Below, in pieces: positions 1-8,782 of a DNA stretch of 64,000 nucleotides. This DNA comes from Frondihabitans sp. PAMC 28766. Lineage in GTDB: Bacteria; Actinomycetota; Actinomycetes; Actinomycetales; Microbacteriaceae. The DNA lies in the NCBI RefSeq assembly GCF_001577365.1, contig NZ_CP014513.1, positions 3,100,001-3,164,000 on the forward strand, in the 5' to 3' direction. Below the pieces are notes generated by a model. The model made no database searches and was not told the origin of the DNA. It saw only the letters and a list, made by a program, of their open reading frames with translations. The stretch's first letter is position 1; every line of letters begins with the position of its first letter. The translations under genes and the position numbers were made by a program.

Positions 1-47
1 GGCCGACGGGATCAGCACGACAGGCATTCATCATTCTGGGGAGCAAC

Positions 48-2078
48 GTGAACGGCACCGATCAGGCGCAGGCTTCGCACCGGAACCCTCGCCGGGAGGC
101 CGCGGCGCGGGTGCGCCTCGCAACCTTCGGGGTGCTGGTGGCCGCGGTCGCAGCACTCGTCTTCGCGCCGGCTCAGGCATCGCATGCCACGTCGCCCGTC
201 GACCTGAAGGGCGCGTACGTCCTCGACGAAGCCAACGTTCTGAGCAAGTCCGACACGACCTCGATCACGGCATCGCTCAACAAGCTCAACAAGGACACCG
301 GCATCAACCTGCTCGTCGTCTACGTGCCGAACTTCTCAAATCCTGCCGACCGTGCTTCGTGGGGCGCGAAGACCGCCGACCTCAACAACCTCGGCACGAA
401 CGACGTCCTGCTCTCGATCGCGGTGCAGGATCGCCAGTACGACGTCTCGAAGGACTCCGGCTCGAAGCTCACCACCTCGCAGCTCGCCTCGATCGAGACC
501 AAGGATCTCGTGCCCCAGCTGCGCGACTCGAAGTGGGCGGCAGCCGCGACCGCGACCGCCGCCGGCATCGACAGGGCCGCAGGGCCGGCCGATCTCTCGT
601 GGGTGCCGGTCGTGCTGATCATCGTGGTCGTCGTGATCCTGGCCATCATCGTCTTCGTGGTGATTCGCCGCCGACGGAGCAGAGCGGTCGCCCTGCAGAA
701 GTCGCAGGCGTCGCAGGCCGAGCTCGACCGCAAAGCCGCAGGGCTGCTCGTCGGGATCGACGATCAGATCACGCAGGCCTCGCAGGAGGTCGGCTTCGCG
801 ATGGCACAGTTCGGCGAGCAGGCGGCGAAGCCGTTCGCCGAAGCCTTGCGCAGCGCCAAGGACAAGGCGCGGCAGGCGTTCGAACTGCGGCAGAAGCTCG
901 ACGACGAGATCCCCGACACGCCCGAGCAGAAAAGGGCGTGGACCGAGCAGATCATCGCGCTCTGCGAAGGCGCGCACTCCGACATCGAGGCGCAGTCGGA
1001 GGCCTACGACAAGCTGCGAGCGTCCGAGGCGACCGTCGTCGACGACACTGCGCGGCTGCGCACATCGGCCGCCTCGCTCGCCGATCGTGCCAACGCCGCC
1101 GACAGGACCCTGACCACGCTGACGGCGACGTATTCGGCGAAGGCCGTGTCGAGCATCGCGCAGAACCCCGACCAGGCCGACCGCCTGCTGCAGTTCGTGA
1201 CCGAGACGGCTAGCGAGGCCGAGGCGCAGATCGCCGCTGAGAAGAAGGGCGAGGCAGTCGGCAGCGTGCAGCAGGGCCAGCAGGCGCTGGTTCAGGTGAC
1301 GCAGTTGCTCGACGCGATCGACAAGGCGCAGGATGCCCTCGGGTCGGCGCAGTCGTCGATCGACGCGGCCTCGGCAGACCTCCGCTCCGACCTCGTGGCG
1401 GCCCAGAAGATGCCCGCAGGGTCCGCGCCGGAGGCCGAACTGCAGCAGGCCGTCGGTGAGGTGCAGCAGGCGCTCGGGTTCGCCGACGGCAACCGCGACG
1501 ACCCGCTGGCCGTGCTCGACCGGCTCACGAGCGCGAACACGCGCATCGACACCGCCATGGCAGCCGTCCGCGACGCCGAGGTTGCTCGCCAGCGCGTCCA
1601 GGCCACGCTCGACCAGGCGCTGCTCAACGCGCGCAGCCAGATCAGCGCCGCCCGCGACTTCATCGAGACGCGTCGCGGCGCGATCTCAGCCGGGCCGCGA
1701 ACGCGGCTCTCCGAGGCCGAACGTCACCTCTCGACCGCGGTGAGTCTCGCCACGACCGACCCGGCGAACGCCGTGGCTGAGGCCCAGCAGGCCGCCGCCA
1801 TGGCTAGCGCGGCCGCGAACGACGCCAACGACGAGGTCGGCATGTACCAGCAGCAGCCCGGCTTCGGCGGCGGCGGCCTCGGTGGCCGCGGCGCCGGAGG
1901 GGCAGGCCTCGGCGGGATCCTGACGGGCGTCATCATCGGCGGCCTGCTTAACGGCGGTGGCGGAGGCTTCGGCGGCGGCTTCGGCGGAGGCGGCGGCTTC
2001 GGCGGAGGAGGCGGCTTCGGCGGAGGAGGCGGCGGAGGCGGCGGCGGAGGTCGCGACGACAGCGGCGGCAGGTTCTGA
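48..2078 (+). CDS. TPM-domain membrane protein with coiled coil and Gly-rich tail
   Basis: Predicted envelope protein of 676 aa. A hydrophobic export signal (about residues 25-45) is followed by a TPM domain (about 50-175, opening near LKGAYVLDEANVLS). A single membrane helix (about 187-209) ends in RRRR. Next comes a long Ala/Gln/Glu-rich helical region predicted to form coiled coil (about 215-600), then an extreme glycine-rich tail (605-676). The domain should therefore lie outside the cell and the coiled coil inside. The GTG start at 48 follows GGGGAG. The pspA-like gene begins 109 bases downstream on the same strand, which suggests a joint role in membrane stress. The TPM fold is known from TLP18.3 phosphatase of plants; a bacterial substrate is not established. 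Confidence 0.85.
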   Translation: MNGTDQAQASHRNPRREAAARVRLATFGVLVAAVAALVFAPAQASHATSPVDLKGAYVLDEANVLSKSDTTSITASLNKLNKDTGINLLVVYVPNFSNPADRASWGAKTADLNNLGTNDVLLSIAVQDRQYDVSKDSGSKLTTSQLASIETKDLVPQLRDSKWAAAATATAAGIDRAAGPADLSWVPVVLIIVVVVILAIIVFVVIRRRRSRAVALQKSQASQAELDRKAAGLLVGIDDQITQASQEVGFAMAQFGEQAAKPFAEALRSAKDKARQAFELRQKLDDEIPDTPEQKRAWTEQIIALCEGAHSDIEAQSEAYDKLRASEATVVDDTARLRTSAASLADRANAADRTLTTLTATYSAKAVSSIAQNPDQADRLLQFVTETASEAEAQIAAEKKGEAVGSVQQGQQALVQVTQLLDAIDKAQDALGSAQSSIDAASADLRSDLVAAQKMPAGSAPEAELQQAVGEVQQALGFADGNRDDPLAVLDRLTSANTRIDTAMAAVRDAEVARQRVQATLDQALLNARSQISAARDFIETRRGAISAGPRTRLSEAERHLSTAVSLATTDPANAVAEAQQAAAMASAAANDANDEVGMYQQQPGFGGGGLGGRGAGGAGLGGILTGVIIGGLLNGGGGGFGGGFGGGGGFGGGGGFGGGGGGGGGGGRDDSGGRF

Positions 2079-2187
2079 GCTTATTTGCTTCGTGCGGCAA
2101 CCCACTCCGCGCAAAAAGCGCATCCTGGGTCGCTGCACGAAGCGTCACGGTGACACCTCACACAATCCACAACGAAGGGAAAAGCGC

Positions 2188-2943
2188 ATGGCAAAGCAGA
2201 CGATCTTCGGGCGCATCGCGCAGCTCACGAAGGCCAATGTCAACAACCTCATCGACCAGGCCGAAGACCCCAAGCTGATGCTCGATCAGCTGGTCCGCGA
2301 CTACACCAACTCGATCGCCGACGCCAAGAGTGCCGTCGCCGAGACCATCGGCAACCTGCGCCTCCTCGAGCAGGACCACAAAGAAGACGTCGACGCGGCC
2401 GCCGACTGGGGCACCAAGGCCCTCGCCGCGAGCAAGAAGGCCGACGAGCTGCGCGCCGGCAACCCGGTCGAGGCCGACAAGTTCGACAACCTCGCCAAGG
2501 TCGCCATCGGCCGCCAGCTCTCGAGCGAGAAGGAGGCCAAAGACGCCGAGCCGACCATCGCTCAGCAGACCGAGGTCGTCGACAAGCTGAAGAAGGGCCT
2601 CACCCAGATGGAGCAGAAGCTCCAGGATCTCAGCAACAAGCGCAACGAACTCGTCGCGCGCTCGAAGATGGCCGAGGCTCAGGGCAAGGTCAACGACGCC
2701 ATCGGCAGCATCAACGTGCTGGACCCGACGAGCGACCTCGGCCGCTTCGAAGACAAGATCCGGCGCGAAGAGGCGAAGGTGATGGGCCAGCAGGAGCTGC
2801 AGTCGTCGAGCCTCGACGCGCAGTTCGAGAGCCTCGACGACCTCGACGCTCAGACCGAGGTGGAGGCGCGCCTCGCGCAGCTGAAGCTCGGCGGCGGGTC
2901 GAAGCCCGTCGAAGAGTGGGAGTCGAAGCCGCTCGGTTCGTGA
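2188..2943 (+). CDS. pspA: PspA/IM30 family membrane-stress protein
   Basis: Peripheral inner-membrane protein of the PspA/IM30/Vipp1 (ESCRT-III-like) family, 251 aa, the normal family length. The N-terminus MAKQTIFGRIAQLTKANVN is the typical amphipathic helix, followed by the conserved EDPKLMLDQLVRDY segment and long charged helices throughout. I chose the ATG at 2188 because it starts the conserved helix and follows GAAGGGAAAAGCGC. The frame is open further upstream but that part only shadows the Gly-rich tail of the preceding gene. PspA binds stressed membranes and oligomerises to keep them sealed. The pairing with a TPM-domain protein supports an envelope-stress role. Confidence 0.93.
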   Translation: MAKQTIFGRIAQLTKANVNNLIDQAEDPKLMLDQLVRDYTNSIADAKSAVAETIGNLRLLEQDHKEDVDAAADWGTKALAASKKADELRAGNPVEADKFDNLAKVAIGRQLSSEKEAKDAEPTIAQQTEVVDKLKKGLTQMEQKLQDLSNKRNELVARSKMAEAQGKVNDAIGSINVLDPTSDLGRFEDKIRREEAKVMGQQELQSSSLDAQFESLDDLDAQTEVEARLAQLKLGGGSKPVEEWESKPLGS

Positions 2944-2964
2944 CGGTCGTGCCAGACTGACCGG

Positions 2965-3789
2965 GTGAGGTTCGTTGCAGTTCCGCAGTGGCAGGGTTCG
3001 CCGTCGTCACGCGCCATGAGACTGTCCGAGGGCGCCAACGCGATCCTGGGCGATCTCCCGGCGCGGTCCAGCACCATGGTCGAGGTGCCGGTGGGGGCGG
3101 GTGACGCCCTCGGCACGACCATCCACCGATTGTCGGCCGTTGCTGCGGTGACGCAGGGGCTGACCGATGCGCTCGAGGCTTCCGACGAGGTCGCCCTCGT
3201 CGTCGGCGGCGATTGCGGCGTCGAGTACGCCGCCGTGCGGCACGCCCTCCGCGAAGACACCTGCGTGGTCTGGTTCGACGCCCACCCCGACATCCACTCC
3301 CCCGAGTCGAGCGAGAGCGGCGCCTTCAGCGGCATGGTGCTGGGCGCCCTGCTCGGCCGCGCCGACGATGAGCTCGGTTCAGCCGGACTGCCGATCGGCT
3401 CGCGCCTCAGCCCCGACCGAGTTGTCTTGGCGGGCACGCGGTCGTTCGACGACGCCGAAGATGCCTACGTCGAGTCGTCGGGCATGACGAGCGTCTCGGC
3501 GTTCGAGCTCGAAGCCCACGAGGTCGTCGAGGCCGTGGCGGCAACCGGCGCGGACAGTGTCTACATCCACATCGACCTGGACGTTCTCGACCCGGCCTCG
3601 TTCGACGGTTTACTCGACCCGCAGCCGTTCGGGCTCGAGCCCGCGAACCTCGTCGAGACGATCACGGCTCTCCGCGAGCGCTTTCCTCTCGTCGGTGCCG
3701 GCATCTGCTCGTTCGCACCGGCCACGGCCGAGGCCGCGGGCGACGACCTCGGCACGATCCTGCGCATCGTCGGTTCGCTGGCGAGGTAA
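2965..3789 (+). CDS. Arginase/agmatinase/formiminoglutamase-family hydrolase
   Basis: Ureohydrolase-fold enzyme of 274 aa. Metal-binding motifs are present in order: GGDCGVEY (about residue 79), WFDAHPDIH (DAHxD motif, about 103) and HIDLDVLDP (DxDxxDP, about 200). These are the two-manganese ligands of arginases, so the protein should hydrolyse a guanidino or related C-N bond. The substrate (arginine, agmatine, formiminoglutamate or guanidinobutyrate) cannot be read from the motifs. The GTG start at 2965 lies 21 bases after pspA. The crotonase gene follows after 16 bases, so the two may be co-transcribed. Confidence 0.85.
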   Translation: MRFVAVPQWQGSPSSRAMRLSEGANAILGDLPARSSTMVEVPVGAGDALGTTIHRLSAVAAVTQGLTDALEASDEVALVVGGDCGVEYAAVRHALREDTCVVWFDAHPDIHSPESSESGAFSGMVLGALLGRADDELGSAGLPIGSRLSPDRVVLAGTRSFDDAEDAYVESSGMTSVSAFELEAHEVVEAVAATGADSVYIHIDLDVLDPASFDGLLDPQPFGLEPANLVETITALRERFPLVGAGICSFAPATAEAAGDDLGTILRIVGSLAR

Positions 3790-3805
3790 GCCGTAGCATC
3801 GGGGC

Positions 3806-4633
3806 ATGACTCCGAGCACCAAGGCGAAGAAGCTCCTCGACCTCGACCCCGATCGGCCCCGCGTCACCGTCGAGAAAGACGGCCACGTGCTGATCATCGG
3901 CCTCGACCGCGAAGAGAAGCGCAACGCCGCCGACCTCCGCATGCTGAACGAGCTGGCTCTCGCCTATGGGCGTCTCGAGAGCGACCCCGACCTGTGGTGC
4001 GGCCTGCTCTTCGCTCGGGGCGAGCACTTCACCGCCGGGCTCGACCTCGGCGACGTGGCGAAGGCCGTCACCGCCGAGGGCCTCGACATCGTGCCCGAGG
4101 GCGGCATCAACCCGTGGCAGGTCGACGGGCAGCAGCTGTCGAAGCCCGTCGTGATGGCTGTCCAAGGCACCTGCCTCACCCTCGGGGTGGAGCTCGCCCT
4201 GGTGAGCGACATCGTGATCTCGGCGAAGACGACCCGGTTCGGCCAGATGGAGGTGCGCCGTGGCATTCTGCCGTTCGGAGGCGCCACGACCCGATTCCCC
4301 GCGCGAGTCGGCTGGGGCAATGCGATGCGTTGGATGCTGACCGGCGAGACGTTCGACGCCCGCGAGGCTCTGCGCATCGGCCTGGTACAGGAGGTGGTCT
4401 TCAACGACCAGGTCTACAACCGCGCGTACGACCTGGCCCACAGGATCGCCGAGCAGGCCCCGCTGGCCGTCCAGGCCACCCTGGCCAACGCGCGCCTCGC
4501 CGTGCGGGACGGCGAGGGCGAGGCCGAGAAGGCGCTTCAGTCAGAGCTCGTGCGTCTGATGCAGACCGAGGATTCGCGGCTCGGGATGCAGTCGTTCCAG
4601 CAGCGCGGCGACGCGGTCTTCAGAGGGAAATGA
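3806..4633 (+). CDS. Enoyl-CoA hydratase/isomerase (crotonase) family protein
   Basis: Crotonase-fold protein of 275 aa, normal family length. The oxyanion-hole segment FARGEHFTAGLDLGDV (about 70) and the second conserved segment VMAVQGTCLTLGVELAL (about 117) are present, with FGQMEVRRGILPFGGATTRF after it. It probably acts on an acyl-CoA; the exact reaction is not determinable. The ATG at 3806 has GGGGC just upstream. The gene ends 33 bases before a strong hairpin that closes the transcription unit. Confidence 0.87.
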   Translation: MTPSTKAKKLLDLDPDRPRVTVEKDGHVLIIGLDREEKRNAADLRMLNELALAYGRLESDPDLWCGLLFARGEHFTAGLDLGDVAKAVTAEGLDIVPEGGINPWQVDGQQLSKPVVMAVQGTCLTLGVELALVSDIVISAKTTRFGQMEVRRGILPFGGATTRFPARVGWGNAMRWMLTGETFDAREALRIGLVQEVVFNDQVYNRAYDLAHRIAEQAPLAVQATLANARLAVRDGEGEAEKALQSELVRLMQTEDSRLGMQSFQQRGDAVFRGK

Positions 4634-4666
4634 GCACAGGACCGGCTTGGGGACGAACAGACGCCA

Positions 4667-4702
4667 GAAGGCCCGCTTCCCTGCGAGGGGAAGCGGGCCT
4701 TC
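4667..4702. terminator. Bidirectional intrinsic terminator between convergent genes
   Basis: Perfect 15-bp inverted repeat, GAAGGCCCGCTTCCC at 4667-4681 and its complement at 4688-4702, with a 6-base loop. It sits between the convergent crotonase (+) and CsbD (-) genes. There is no long T run, as is usual in high-GC actinobacteria. Confidence 0.85.
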
Positions 4703-4723
4703 GAACGCGGCTGACCGGTGGTC

Positions 4724-4897
4724 TTACGACTTGAAGACGTCTTTCACGTCTTCGCCGGTCTTCTTCACGGACGCAGAGGCCTGGTCTTTGTGACCCTCGG
4801 CTTCGAGCTTGTCGTTGTCGGTGGCCTTGCCGACGGCCTCCTTCGCCTTACCGGCGACGTCCTGGGCGGCGTTCTGGATCTTGTCGCTGAGTCCCAT
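4724..4897 (-). CDS. CsbD-like stress-response protein
   Basis: Small 57-aa hydrophilic protein beginning MGLSDKIQNAAQDVAGKAKE and ending KKTGEDVKDVFKS. This is the typical CsbD-family composition (Lys, Asp, Ala, no Cys, no membrane segment). The start at 4897 is fixed by a near-perfect Shine-Dalgarno AAGGAGG seven bases upstream. CsbD proteins are general-stress proteins of unknown biochemical role (sigmaB-controlled in Bacillus). No clear sigmaB-type promoter was seen here. Confidence 0.85.
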   Translation of the reverse strand: MGLSDKIQNAAQDVAGKAKEAVGKATDNDKLEAEGHKDQASASVKKTGEDVKDVFKS

Positions 4898-5048
4898 GAG
4901 AGACCTCCTTGCTCGAGAGAAGTCGGCGCGGTCGCGTCGATGTCCTGGACGCTACGCGGACAGGGCGGGGGACGCTCACAGCGAACGCTCAACCACTCGT
5001 TCTGCGGCCAGATGGGCTTCCTCAGCGCGCGGGCGATACGGTCGACCC

Positions 5049-6451
5049 ATGACGACTTATGACCTCATCGTGATCGGCGCCGGAGCAGTGGGAGAGAACG
5101 TCGCAGACTATGCGACCCGCAACGGCCTGAAGGTGGCTCTCGTCGAAGCCGAGCTCGTCGGCGGCGAATGCTCGTACTGGGCGTGCATGCCCTCCAAGGC
5201 TCTGTTGATGAGCTCCACCGTCCTGGACGGCGCGAAGGCCGTGGGCGGTGCCCGCGAAGCCGTGACCGGCGATCTCGATGTGCAGGCGGTGCTGAATCGC
5301 CGAAACTCCTTCACGAGCAACTGGGACGACTCGTCCCAGGCCGGCTGGGTCTCGGGCGCCGGCATCGAGCTGATCCGCGGCCACGCGACCATCACGGGTG
5401 TCCGCGAGGTCACCGTCGACGGCGAGGTCCACACCGCGAAGTACGCCGTCGCCGCGGTCACGGGCTCGAACGCCCTCATGCCCGACGTGCCCGGCCTCCT
5501 CGACGCCAAGCCGTGGTCCAACCGCGAGGCGACCAGCGCGCAGAGCATCCCGTCGAGCCTGATGGTGATCGGCGGCGGCGTCGTCGCAGCCGAGATGGCC
5601 ACGGCCTACCAGCAGCTCGGCGCGAAGGTCACGCTCGTGGCGCGGGGCGGCCTCCTCACCACCAACGAGCCCTTCGCCGGCGAGTTCGTCGGCGACTCGC
5701 TGAAAGAGCTCGGCGTCGACATCCGCCTCCACACCGAGCCGACCCGCGTCGATCGCGATGAGCACGGCCTCGTGACGACCACCCTCTCGGACGGCACCAG
5801 CGTCGTGACCGACGAGATCCTGGTCGCTACCGGTCGCGTGCCACGCACCAACGACCTCGGCCTCGAGAACGTCGGCCTCACCCCGGCGACTGGCTGACGA
5901 CTGACGACACGCTGCTCGTCGAGGGCACCGATTGGCTGTACGCCGTCGGCGACGTCAACCACCGAGCACTGCTCACCCATCAGGGCAAGTACCAGGCGCG
6001 CGCGGCCGGCGAGGTCATCGCGGCTCGTGCCCTCGGCACGCCCGTCCACGCCGAGCCGTGGGGCGCGCACGTCGCGACCGCCGATCACGCCGCGGTGCCC
6101 CAGGTCACCTTCACCACGCCCGAGATCGCGAGCGTCGGGTTGACGGCCGACGCAGCGACGAAGCAGGGCATCGACGTCAAGGTGGTCGACTACGACCTCG
6201 CGGCCGTGGCCGGGTCGTCGCTCAAGTCGGACACCTACAAGGGACAAGCCCGGCTCGTCGTCGACGAGAGCCGCAAGGTGATCGTGGGTGCGACGTTCGT
6301 CGGCCCCGAGGTCTCCGATCTGCTCCACGCAGCGACGGTCGCCGTCGTCGCCGAGGTGCCGATCGATCGCCTCTGGCACGCCGTCCCCTCCTACCCCACA
6401 GTCACCGAGGTGTGGCTACGCCTCCTCGACACCTACGGCCGCCCCTCCTGA
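5049..6451 (+). pseudogene. FAD-dependent pyridine nucleotide-disulfide oxidoreductase, frameshifted
   Basis: Dihydrolipoyl dehydrogenase/mercuric reductase-type flavoenzyme. FAD-binding GAGAVGENVADYA is at residue 10. The redox-active disulfide is GGECSYWACMPSK (C-x4-C). An NAD(P) Rossmann motif GGGVVAAE and a C-terminal HAVPSYPTVTE (His-Glu dyad) follow. The reading frame breaks near 5882-5890: the sequence reads CCCCGGCGACTGG where one more G restores GDWL and joins both halves into a normal protein of about 467 aa. All catalytic parts are intact, so either this is a recent one-base loss or a base-calling error. The start ATG at 5049 begins the FAD motif. Confidence 0.8.
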
Positions 6452-6461
6452 TCCGCGTGCC

Positions 6462-6818
6462 GTGAAGAACCCCCTGCTCGACTCCGCGGTCTCCCGGGCG
6501 GGATGCGCCGTCGCCACCGGCGTCGGCCTCCTGCTCGGTGTGCGGCTGTCGACGGGCAGGATCCGCACGCGCGGCGACCTCATCGTGTGTTCCGGCCTGC
6601 CGCGGTGGGCCTTCGGTCGCGGCGGCACCTGCATCGGGCGCGTGTACCTCACCCGCGACAACGACGGCGACGACGTGCTCGACCACGAGTCGGTGCACGT
6701 CGAGCAGTGGCAGAAGTACGGCATGCTGATGCCGATCCTGTATGCGATCGCGGGGCGTGACGCCTCGACCAACCGATTCGAAATCGAGGCGGGCCTCGAG
6801 AAGGGCGGCTACCGATGA
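6462..6818 (+). CDS. Small conserved protein with HExxH motif
   Basis: 118-aa protein starting at GTG 6462, just after the flavoenzyme. It has a short hydrophobic N-terminus (AVATGVGLLLGV), a conserved middle (LIVCSGLPRWAFGRGG) and DHESVHVEQWQKYG, which contains HExxH, a zinc-metalloprotease-like signature. The C-terminus is NRFEIEAGLEKGGY. Homologues that I recall in Microbacteriaceae are labelled Fe-S oxidoreductase, but there is no cysteine cluster here, so that name is not supported. The final ATGA overlaps the SDR start, implying translational coupling. Function unknown. Confidence 0.75.
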   Translation: MKNPLLDSAVSRAGCAVATGVGLLLGVRLSTGRIRTRGDLIVCSGLPRWAFGRGGTCIGRVYLTRDNDGDDVLDHESVHVEQWQKYGMLMPILYAIAGRDASTNRFEIEAGLEKGGYR

Positions 6819-7642
6819 CCGGTGAGCGCACTGTGATCCTGACCGGCGCCTCGAGCGGCATCGGCAAGAAGGCGGCGATCGCCCTGGCAGAGGGCGGGGC
6901 GGAGGTCGTCGTGGTGGGCCGCAACGCCGACCGCACGCGAGCCGTCGCCGAGCAGATCGGCGGCGCCTTCCACGTCTGCGACTTCGATCGCCTCGAGCAG
7001 GTCCGAGCCCTGGCCGGCACGCTGCTCGAGAACCATCCGCGCATCGACGTGCTCGCGAACAACGCCGGCGGGCTCGTCAGCCACCGCGCCATCACGGCCG
7101 ACGGCTTCGAGCGCAGCCTCCAGTCGAACCACCTCGCCCCCTTCCTGCTCACTCGCCTGCTGCTGCCGCGCATCATCGAGAGCGAAGGGCGTGTCGTCTC
7201 GACGTCGAGCACGGCCAACGTCATGGGGCGGGTCAGGCTCGACGACCTCAACTGGGCGAAGCGGCCGTGGGCGGGCGGTTGGCTCGCCTATGGCACGAGC
7301 AAGCTGCTGACCAACATGTTCATCAGCCAGCTCGCCTCCCGGGCGCCGATCCAGGCGTACGCCTTCCACCCCGGCTTCGTGTCGACCAGCTTCGGCACCG
7401 ACTCGGGTGCGATGCGGGTGCTGAACTTCGTGACGCAGGGCAACTACGGCATCAGCGCCGACGCGGGCGCCGTGCCCCTCATCCAGCTCGCCGGGCCGAC
7501 CACGGTGGGCGTGCCGAGCGGCACCTACTTCGACCAGCTGAAGCCGAACGGGATGCAGTCTCCTCAGGCGAAGAACACCGCCTTGGCTGAAGTCGTCTGG
7601 GAGAAGACGTCGGACATGGTGGGGCTGCCGATCGAACTGTGA
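6815..7642 (+). CDS. Short-chain dehydrogenase/reductase (SDR)
   Basis: NAD(P)-dependent SDR of 275 aa. It shows the nucleotide motif TGASSGIGKK (residue 10), NNAGG (about 88), the catalytic serine segment VVSTSSTANV and YGTSK (Tyr-x3-Lys, about 158). The length and C-terminal insertion resemble the retinol-dehydrogenase/WWOX-like subgroup. The substrate is not predictable. It overlaps the preceding small gene by 4 bases (ATGA). Confidence 0.88.
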   Translation: MTGERTVILTGASSGIGKKAAIALAEGGAEVVVVGRNADRTRAVAEQIGGAFHVCDFDRLEQVRALAGTLLENHPRIDVLANNAGGLVSHRAITADGFERSLQSNHLAPFLLTRLLLPRIIESEGRVVSTSSTANVMGRVRLDDLNWAKRPWAGGWLAYGTSKLLTNMFISQLASRAPIQAYAFHPGFVSTSFGTDSGAMRVLNFVTQGNYGISADAGAVPLIQLAGPTTVGVPSGTYFDQLKPNGMQSPQAKNTALAEVVWEKTSDMVGLPIEL

Positions 7643-7711
7643 CGTCGTCCCCTCGACGCGACCGCCTCACGTCACAGTTCGCTGGACATCGAGAGACCGC
7701 GCTCCGGATGG

Positions 7712-7730
7712 TTAGGTAAGGCATGCCATA
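7712..7730 (+). promoter_or_regulatory. IdeR/DtxR-type iron box upstream of siderophore uptake operon
   Basis: TTAGGTAAGGCATGCCATA matches the left half of the IdeR/DtxR consensus (TTAGGTTAGGCTAACCTAA) well and the right half poorly. It lies 8 bases before the GTG start at 7739, and a CATAGT (-10-like) overlaps at 7727-7732. There is no Shine-Dalgarno before the GTG, so a leaderless transcript repressed by iron-loaded IdeR is likely. This is inference from position and motif. Confidence 0.65.
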
Positions 7731-7738
7731 GTTAGGCT

Positions 7739-8710
7739 GTGCTTACTTCGACGCCGACCCGACCGACGCAGAGCCCCTACCGGGTCACCGTGCGCCGCGT
7801 CAGCCGACTCAGCCCGAGCTTCGTGCGCATCACGTTCGGTGGCTCCGAGCTCGTGCACTTCTTGGACACCGGTCTCGACCAGCGCATCAAGCTCGTCCTC
7901 CCGCTGCCGGGCTCCGGCTTCGACCACTTCCCGACCGAACACGGTCCCACCGAACACGGTCCCACCGGCGACGACGCCTGGTCGTGGTGGCAGCTCTGGC
8001 GCGAACTGCCCGACCACCGGCGCAACCCGCTCCGCACGTACACCGCCCGGGCCATCCGCCGTGACGAGGCCGAAGTCGACGTCGACTTCGTCAGCCACGG
8101 CGACGGCGGGCCGGCATCTGCCTGGGCCGAGTCGGCCGTGATCGGCGACGAGATCATCATCGTCGGGCCCGATGCCCGCGGCGGGCAGGCGCCGGGCGGC
8201 ATCGAGTGGCACCCCGGCACGGCGCGCACGCTGCTGCTCGTCGGTGACGAGACCGCGGTGCCGGCCATCACGGCGATCCTCGAGCAGCTGGCAGAGGATG
8301 CGACGGGGTGCGTCTTCCTCGAGGTTCCGCACGCTTCCGACATCCTCCCTCTGCTCCACCCCGACGGCGTCGACGTGCACTGGCTCCCTCGCCACGCATC
8401 CGACGACAGCGCCCCGCCGTACGGCGAACCCCTCATCGCCGCCGTCCGCGACTGGACGAGCCGCTTCGTGACGGCTCAGCACCATGGCAGGCCGGGCGAC
8501 CAGGTCACCCCGGGCGACATCGACGTCGACCACGAGATCCTCTGGGAGGTTCCCGAGGGCTCCGCGGCCGGCGGCGACCTCTATGCGTGGCTCGCCGGCG
8601 AGGCATCCGCCATCAAGACCCTCCGCCGCTTCCTCGTCAGCGAGGTCGGCATCGATCGCTCGCAGGTCGCCTTCATGGGCTACTGGCGGCACGGCAAGTC
8701 CGAGAACTAG
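7739..8710 (+). CDS. Siderophore-interacting protein (FAD/NAD(P)H ferric-siderophore reductase)
   Basis: Cytoplasmic SIP/ViuB-like reductase of 323 aa. The N-terminal FAD-binding domain includes RTYTAR (about residue 99; RxYTxR binds flavin). The C-terminal SIP domain starts near TLLLVGDETAVPAITAILE and ends with VAFMGYWRHGKSEN, the typical GYWRxG terminus. It releases iron from imported siderophores by reduction. A 15-base tandem duplication (7934-7948, 7949-7963) adds one TEHGP repeat in a loop. It leads the operon with the FecBCDE-like transporter. Confidence 0.92.
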   Translation: MLTSTPTRPTQSPYRVTVRRVSRLSPSFVRITFGGSELVHFLDTGLDQRIKLVLPLPGSGFDHFPTEHGPTEHGPTGDDAWSWWQLWRELPDHRRNPLRTYTARAIRRDEAEVDVDFVSHGDGGPASAWAESAVIGDEIIIVGPDARGGQAPGGIEWHPGTARTLLLVGDETAVPAITAILEQLAEDATGCVFLEVPHASDILPLLHPDGVDVHWLPRHASDDSAPPYGEPLIAAVRDWTSRFVTAQHHGRPGDQVTPGDIDVDHEILWEVPEGSAAGGDLYAWLAGEASAIKTLRRFLVSEVGIDRSQVAFMGYWRHGKSEN

Positions 8711-8782
8711 CTCCCTGGCGCTGTCCTCCTGAGGCACCCCTGCCTTCGGCGCGCTCACCCCACGAAAGGAACCCCCCTTCCT

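Noticed and set aside
359..1213. Long Arg/Ala/Gly-rich open frames overlapping real genes (also 336-977, 4718-5062, 8308-8780, 9475-10026, 22365-23150, 49653-49770)
   Set aside because: They are out-of-frame shadows typical of very high GC; no start signal, no family motif, and the overlapping frame encodes a recognised protein.
1957..2187. Upstream extension of the pspA frame
   Set aside because: It only translates the Gly-rich tail of the preceding gene in another frame; the conserved PspA helix begins at ATG 2188.
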